Assembly: GCF_033547075.1 (NCBI RefSeq)
Contig: NZ_CP137891.1
Location: forward strand, 744,001 to 808,000
DNA length: 64,000 nucleotides
DNA from: Flavobacterium ardleyense
Lineage (GTDB): Bacteria > Bacteroidota > Bacteroidia > Flavobacteriales > Flavobacteriaceae
Direction: 5' to 3'
Position numbers and translations under genes: made by a program. Positions within the stretch are counted from its first letter, which is position 1. The number at the start of each line of letters is the position of its first letter. Below, piece after piece: positions 61,601 through 64,000 of this stretch. The notes under the pieces are model-generated. The model saw only the letters and a program-made list of their open reading frames with translations, did not search any database and was not told the DNA's origin.

Positions 61601-61805
61601 TTAAACAAAGCGTTGTGAAAAACTACCACACCCCAAGCCAGAATTGTACTACTTCCACGTGGTCGCAAAGCTTTTGATGATATGACACTAAGTGAAAAAA
61701 TGCCCATAATCCAAACCTGTGATAGCCGTTACAGTTTGGAATAGTAAGAATTATTGTAAATTTAACTACTCTCCAGACTCTAACCTCATCCCCAGTTCTT
61801 AACTC
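61601..61805. other. Non-coding stretch after the IS relic
   Basis: No gene is supported. The first 100 bp may continue the transposase relic weakly. The last part is the convergent flank of the type C cargo gene, with no clear hairpin terminator. Confidence 0.4.
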
Positions 61806-64000
61806 TTAATAAATTATCATCTTATTAACTACAAAGCCATTAATTAAACTTACCCGTACAATTAGTGCTTTATTCTCTTTTTTAACTCTACTTATTGCCA
61901 AATAAAAATCATTCACATTAGAGAAATTTGCCAACTCTTTCCCTAAAACATCAAATATTCGAATTTTATCAATCTCTGAAAAAACCGATTTTACCTCTAT
62001 TTGTTCAGAGCACGCAATTAGAACAGAATCTGGGTCAATTGAGTGATTCTCATTCCCAAGAGTACCATTGGTATATCTTAATACAAAACGGTCAGTAAAC
62101 TTACCTCCTTGAGAATTGAATTTATATGGATTTTCTCTTAAATTATGAATCACATTATGGTACATATCTTCTAAATAGATGTTTTGAGAAGCATCGGTAA
62201 ATAATCCATCAACTGCAGCAATAGCAATAGAATAGAGTCCGACGCGAGGTACTTTAATACCTAATGGAATCTTATCATGTTGGACAAAAGGCGCTACTTT
62301 TCCTTGAATTTTCATCATATCATCCTCAATGTTGGAAAACAAATTCAGATCTTCTTTATCGTCAGTAATTGCGTCAAATAGCCGATCTCTACCATTTGTT
62401 GCACCTTCAACATAAGCTACTAAGGTTCGGACATTGCGACCGTCGTCAGCTACTATATCTAACCAAATTCGTCCCTCTCCTGCACTATTTTGGTCTGCCG
62501 CACTTTTATAAAAAACACTATTATTATAAGTGCTGCCTCTCAAGGCATTAGTAAAAGTTATATTCCCTGGATTTGTGCTACCGTGCAACATTGCCACAAA
62601 GAATCCTTGTCCGGAGGGTATATAACCATTAAAAGCGGTAGGACCATTTTGTGTGCCACTACTATTATAGGTAATATAATCAGATAGATTATAATTATAA
62701 GAGAATGTACCATAGAAGGGATTAGGAATTGTAGAATTTGGCATTGTTCCATGGGTCCATATATTTATAAATCCATCAATATTAGTATTTGCTAACAAAA
62801 AAGCCTTTGCATCAATTGCAGATGGATATGGATTACCAACAAGATTCCAGTTGTCATCATTATTAGTTCCAGGTGTCGGAGAAACACCTGTGGAATAAAC
62901 GCCCCCATTCCAATCGCCCCTCTGAATAGGAATTGAAATTGTACCATTAGAAGGTGTACCTGCAAATGTAGTCGTAAACGGTGCCGGAGTTTCTGAAAAT
63001 GAATTCGGACCTCGGACGATATATCCTTTCCCTGAAATCATACTCTCTATTCCTGCTGTCCAATTGCCAAAACCGTTTAGATTTGTTGGTATTGTTGGCA
63101 ACCATTTGTAAATCATATTACTATAAGTTTCCGGAGAAATGCTAGCGCTGGAAAATGCTGATGCGGTAGTAACTGGAGAGGACCAGTATACGTAATCTGT
63201 TTTTCTGATATTGGCAATGCGCTCCACTTTCATTTGGCCAGTGCCCGTATTTTGGATATCATTTATCTGAAGTAAACTCGCTCCATCTTTTAATCGCAAT
63301 TCGCCAGTTGATTCGATAATTACTTTATCTGTAATAATAATAGTGTTACCGGCATTTACAGTTAGTAAAGCATTGTTTTTGATCGCTAAATTTAATCCAG
63401 AGGCAGAATAATTTGTGCCTGTCACTCGTACATCATCATCCAATATGATTATACAATTTGTAGCAGTAGGCACCCCTGCAGGCTTCCAATTTGTAGCAGC
63501 GTTCCAATCATTTGGTGAAGTTCCAGCAGAGAATGATTTTGTATTATTTACAATATTGATACCTGTGGCGCATGCATCTGAACCCGTATAAACAGCTATG
63601 TTAAGTAGTGCATTTTCTAATTGTGACAAGCTTGGTTTAATATAGATGGAAGTCGTTGGAGTTCCCATATATGGAATTGTCGCCGCAGCATCCATAAAGG
63701 CATTAGCTGCTGTAGTATCAAAATTAAATTCGGATATTGTTTTTTTACCATAAAACTCAATATTATCGATAGCAACACCTTCACACGATGTTCCATAATA
63801 AATTATTCTAAATCTCGCGTTTTCTTCACCCGTTAGAAATGACAATTCAATCGTTTTTGAGTTAAATTTGCTAGCTTTCCCCTCATCATCTGTGATTTTT
63901 AACTGCTCTGCAGTCAACCAAGTAACGCCTCCATCTCTAGACCCTTCAATAGCTACAAAATCCTGTGAGGTATTGGTTCCATTGGCATAATATCTTGAAT
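61806..64000 (-). CDS. T9SS cargo protein with type C sorting domain (5' end outside window)
   Basis: About 730 residues are visible, and the frame stays open through base 64000, so the true start lies beyond the right edge. An internal TTG at 63917 is not a plausible start. The visible part begins in a beta-sandwich ending AIDNIEFYGKK. It continues with a WKPAGVPTATNCIII-type surface domain rich in Asn, Thr and Gly. It ends in a domain containing SEIDKIRIFDVLGKELANF and RVSLINGFVVNKMIIY, the pattern of T9SS sorting signal type C. The protein should be secreted and surface-bound. Its function is unknown. Confidence 0.87.
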   Translation of the reverse strand, partial: SRYYANGTNTSQDFVAIEGSRDGGVTWLTAEQLKITDDEGKASKFNSKTIELSFLTGEENARFRIIYYGTSCEGVAIDNIEFYGKKTISEFNFDTTAANAFMDAAATIPYMGTPTTSIYIKPSLSQLENALLNIAVYTGSDACATGINIVNNTKSFSAGTSPNDWNAATNWKPAGVPTATNCIIILDDDVRVTGTNYSASGLNLAIKNNALLTVNAGNTIIITDKVIIESTGELRLKDGASLLQINDIQNTGTGQMKVERIANIRKTDYVYWSSPVTTASAFSSASISPETYSNMIYKWLPTIPTNLNGFGNWTAGIESMISGKGYIVRGPNSFSETPAPFTTTFAGTPSNGTISIPIQRGDWNGGVYSTGVSPTPGTNNDDNWNLVGNPYPSAIDAKAFLLANTNIDGFINIWTHGTMPNSTIPNPFYGTFSYNYNLSDYITYNSSGTQNGPTAFNGYIPSGQGFFVAMLHGSTNPGNITFTNALRGSTYNNSVFYKSAADQNSAGEGRIWLDIVADDGRNVRTLVAYVEGATNGRDRLFDAITDDKEDLNLFSNIEDDMMKIQGKVAPFVQHDKIPLGIKVPRVGLYSIAIAAVDGLFTDASQNIYLEDMYHNVIHNLRENPYKFNSQGGKFTDRFVLRYTNGTLGNENHSIDPDSVLIACSEQIEVKSVFSEIDKIRIFDVLGKELANFSNVNDFYLAISRVKKENKALIVRVSLINGFVVNKMIIY

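Noticed and set aside
61654..61668. CTTCCACGTGGTCG near the IS relic as a third parS
   Set aside because: Only the core and two flanking bases fit. The right arm lacks AACA, so it is probably chance.
1..64000. CRISPR array, rRNA operon, prophage, secondary-metabolite cluster or known defence system
   Set aside because: I looked for regular short repeats, rRNA signatures, phage structural genes and defence-gene families and saw none in this window.

Overview
The window is AT-rich bacterial chromosome from a member of the Bacteroidota, almost certainly family Flavobacteriaceae (Flavobacterium or a close relative). The evidence is lineage-specific: TAnnTTTG promoter -7 boxes, type IX secretion (T9SS) cargo with type B and type C sorting domains, a PorP/SprF protein, DUF4175, DUF4837, DUF2480 and DUF3078 families, and a complete SUF operon in the flavobacterial order. 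Most of it is a conserved housekeeping backbone. Accessory or decayed DNA is confined to a few spots.

Layout. 1-3 kb: the start of tex (cut by the left edge), a DUF1294 protein, an unknown 348-aa protein with a decayed copy of its 3' end nearby, and rpiB. 3-10 kb: a 0.7-kb AT-rich non-coding divergence, rnr, a GIN-domain protein, a LysE-type exporter, tRNA-Cys, folB and glnS. 10-20 kb: ytxH, an SPFH protein, gltX, a 1.1-kilo-residue DUF4175 membrane protein, ybeY and mnmG. mnmG is bracketed by two parS-like ParB sites, so this region probably lies near the replication origin. 19-30 kb: a methyltransferase, a Skp-like lipoprotein, a PIF1-like helicase, doxX, holB, pgk, an MltD-like LysM transglycosylase, a DUF4837 lipoprotein, an ElaA-type acetyltransferase and a DUF417 protein. 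30-39 kb (minus strand): a small cassette-like islet, a tandem-OmpA protein, a CtpA-type protease, rnpA, an M1 metallopeptidase, a subtilisin-like lipoprotein and an MBL-fold hydrolase. 39-48 kb: sufA, an intruding four-helix-bundle gene with flanking inverted repeats, sufBCD, a structured repeat, sufS, an unknown lipoprotein, sufE, a DUF59 gene, DUF2480, DUF3078, then hflX on the minus strand. 49-60 kb: an 8-kb T9SS adhesin gene followed by porP/sprF and an OmpA/TPR gene, a standard surface-adhesin export module. 60-64 kb: a decayed IS21-type istA gene, then a second T9SS cargo gene (type C domain) running off the right edge.

The most interesting structure is between genes. A family of roughly 100-bp hairpin-forming elements occurs three times. 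One copy fills the whole sufD-sufS gap and ends next to the sufS start codon. Other points worth checking are the parS pair around mnmG, the four-helix-bundle insertion in the SUF operon, the fossil duplicate near the left edge, the tandem repeats in the giant adhesin, and a GC-richer patch at the start of the last OmpA gene. I did not find a CRISPR array, a recognised defence system, rRNA genes or a prophage. No wholly new multi-gene system is evident.
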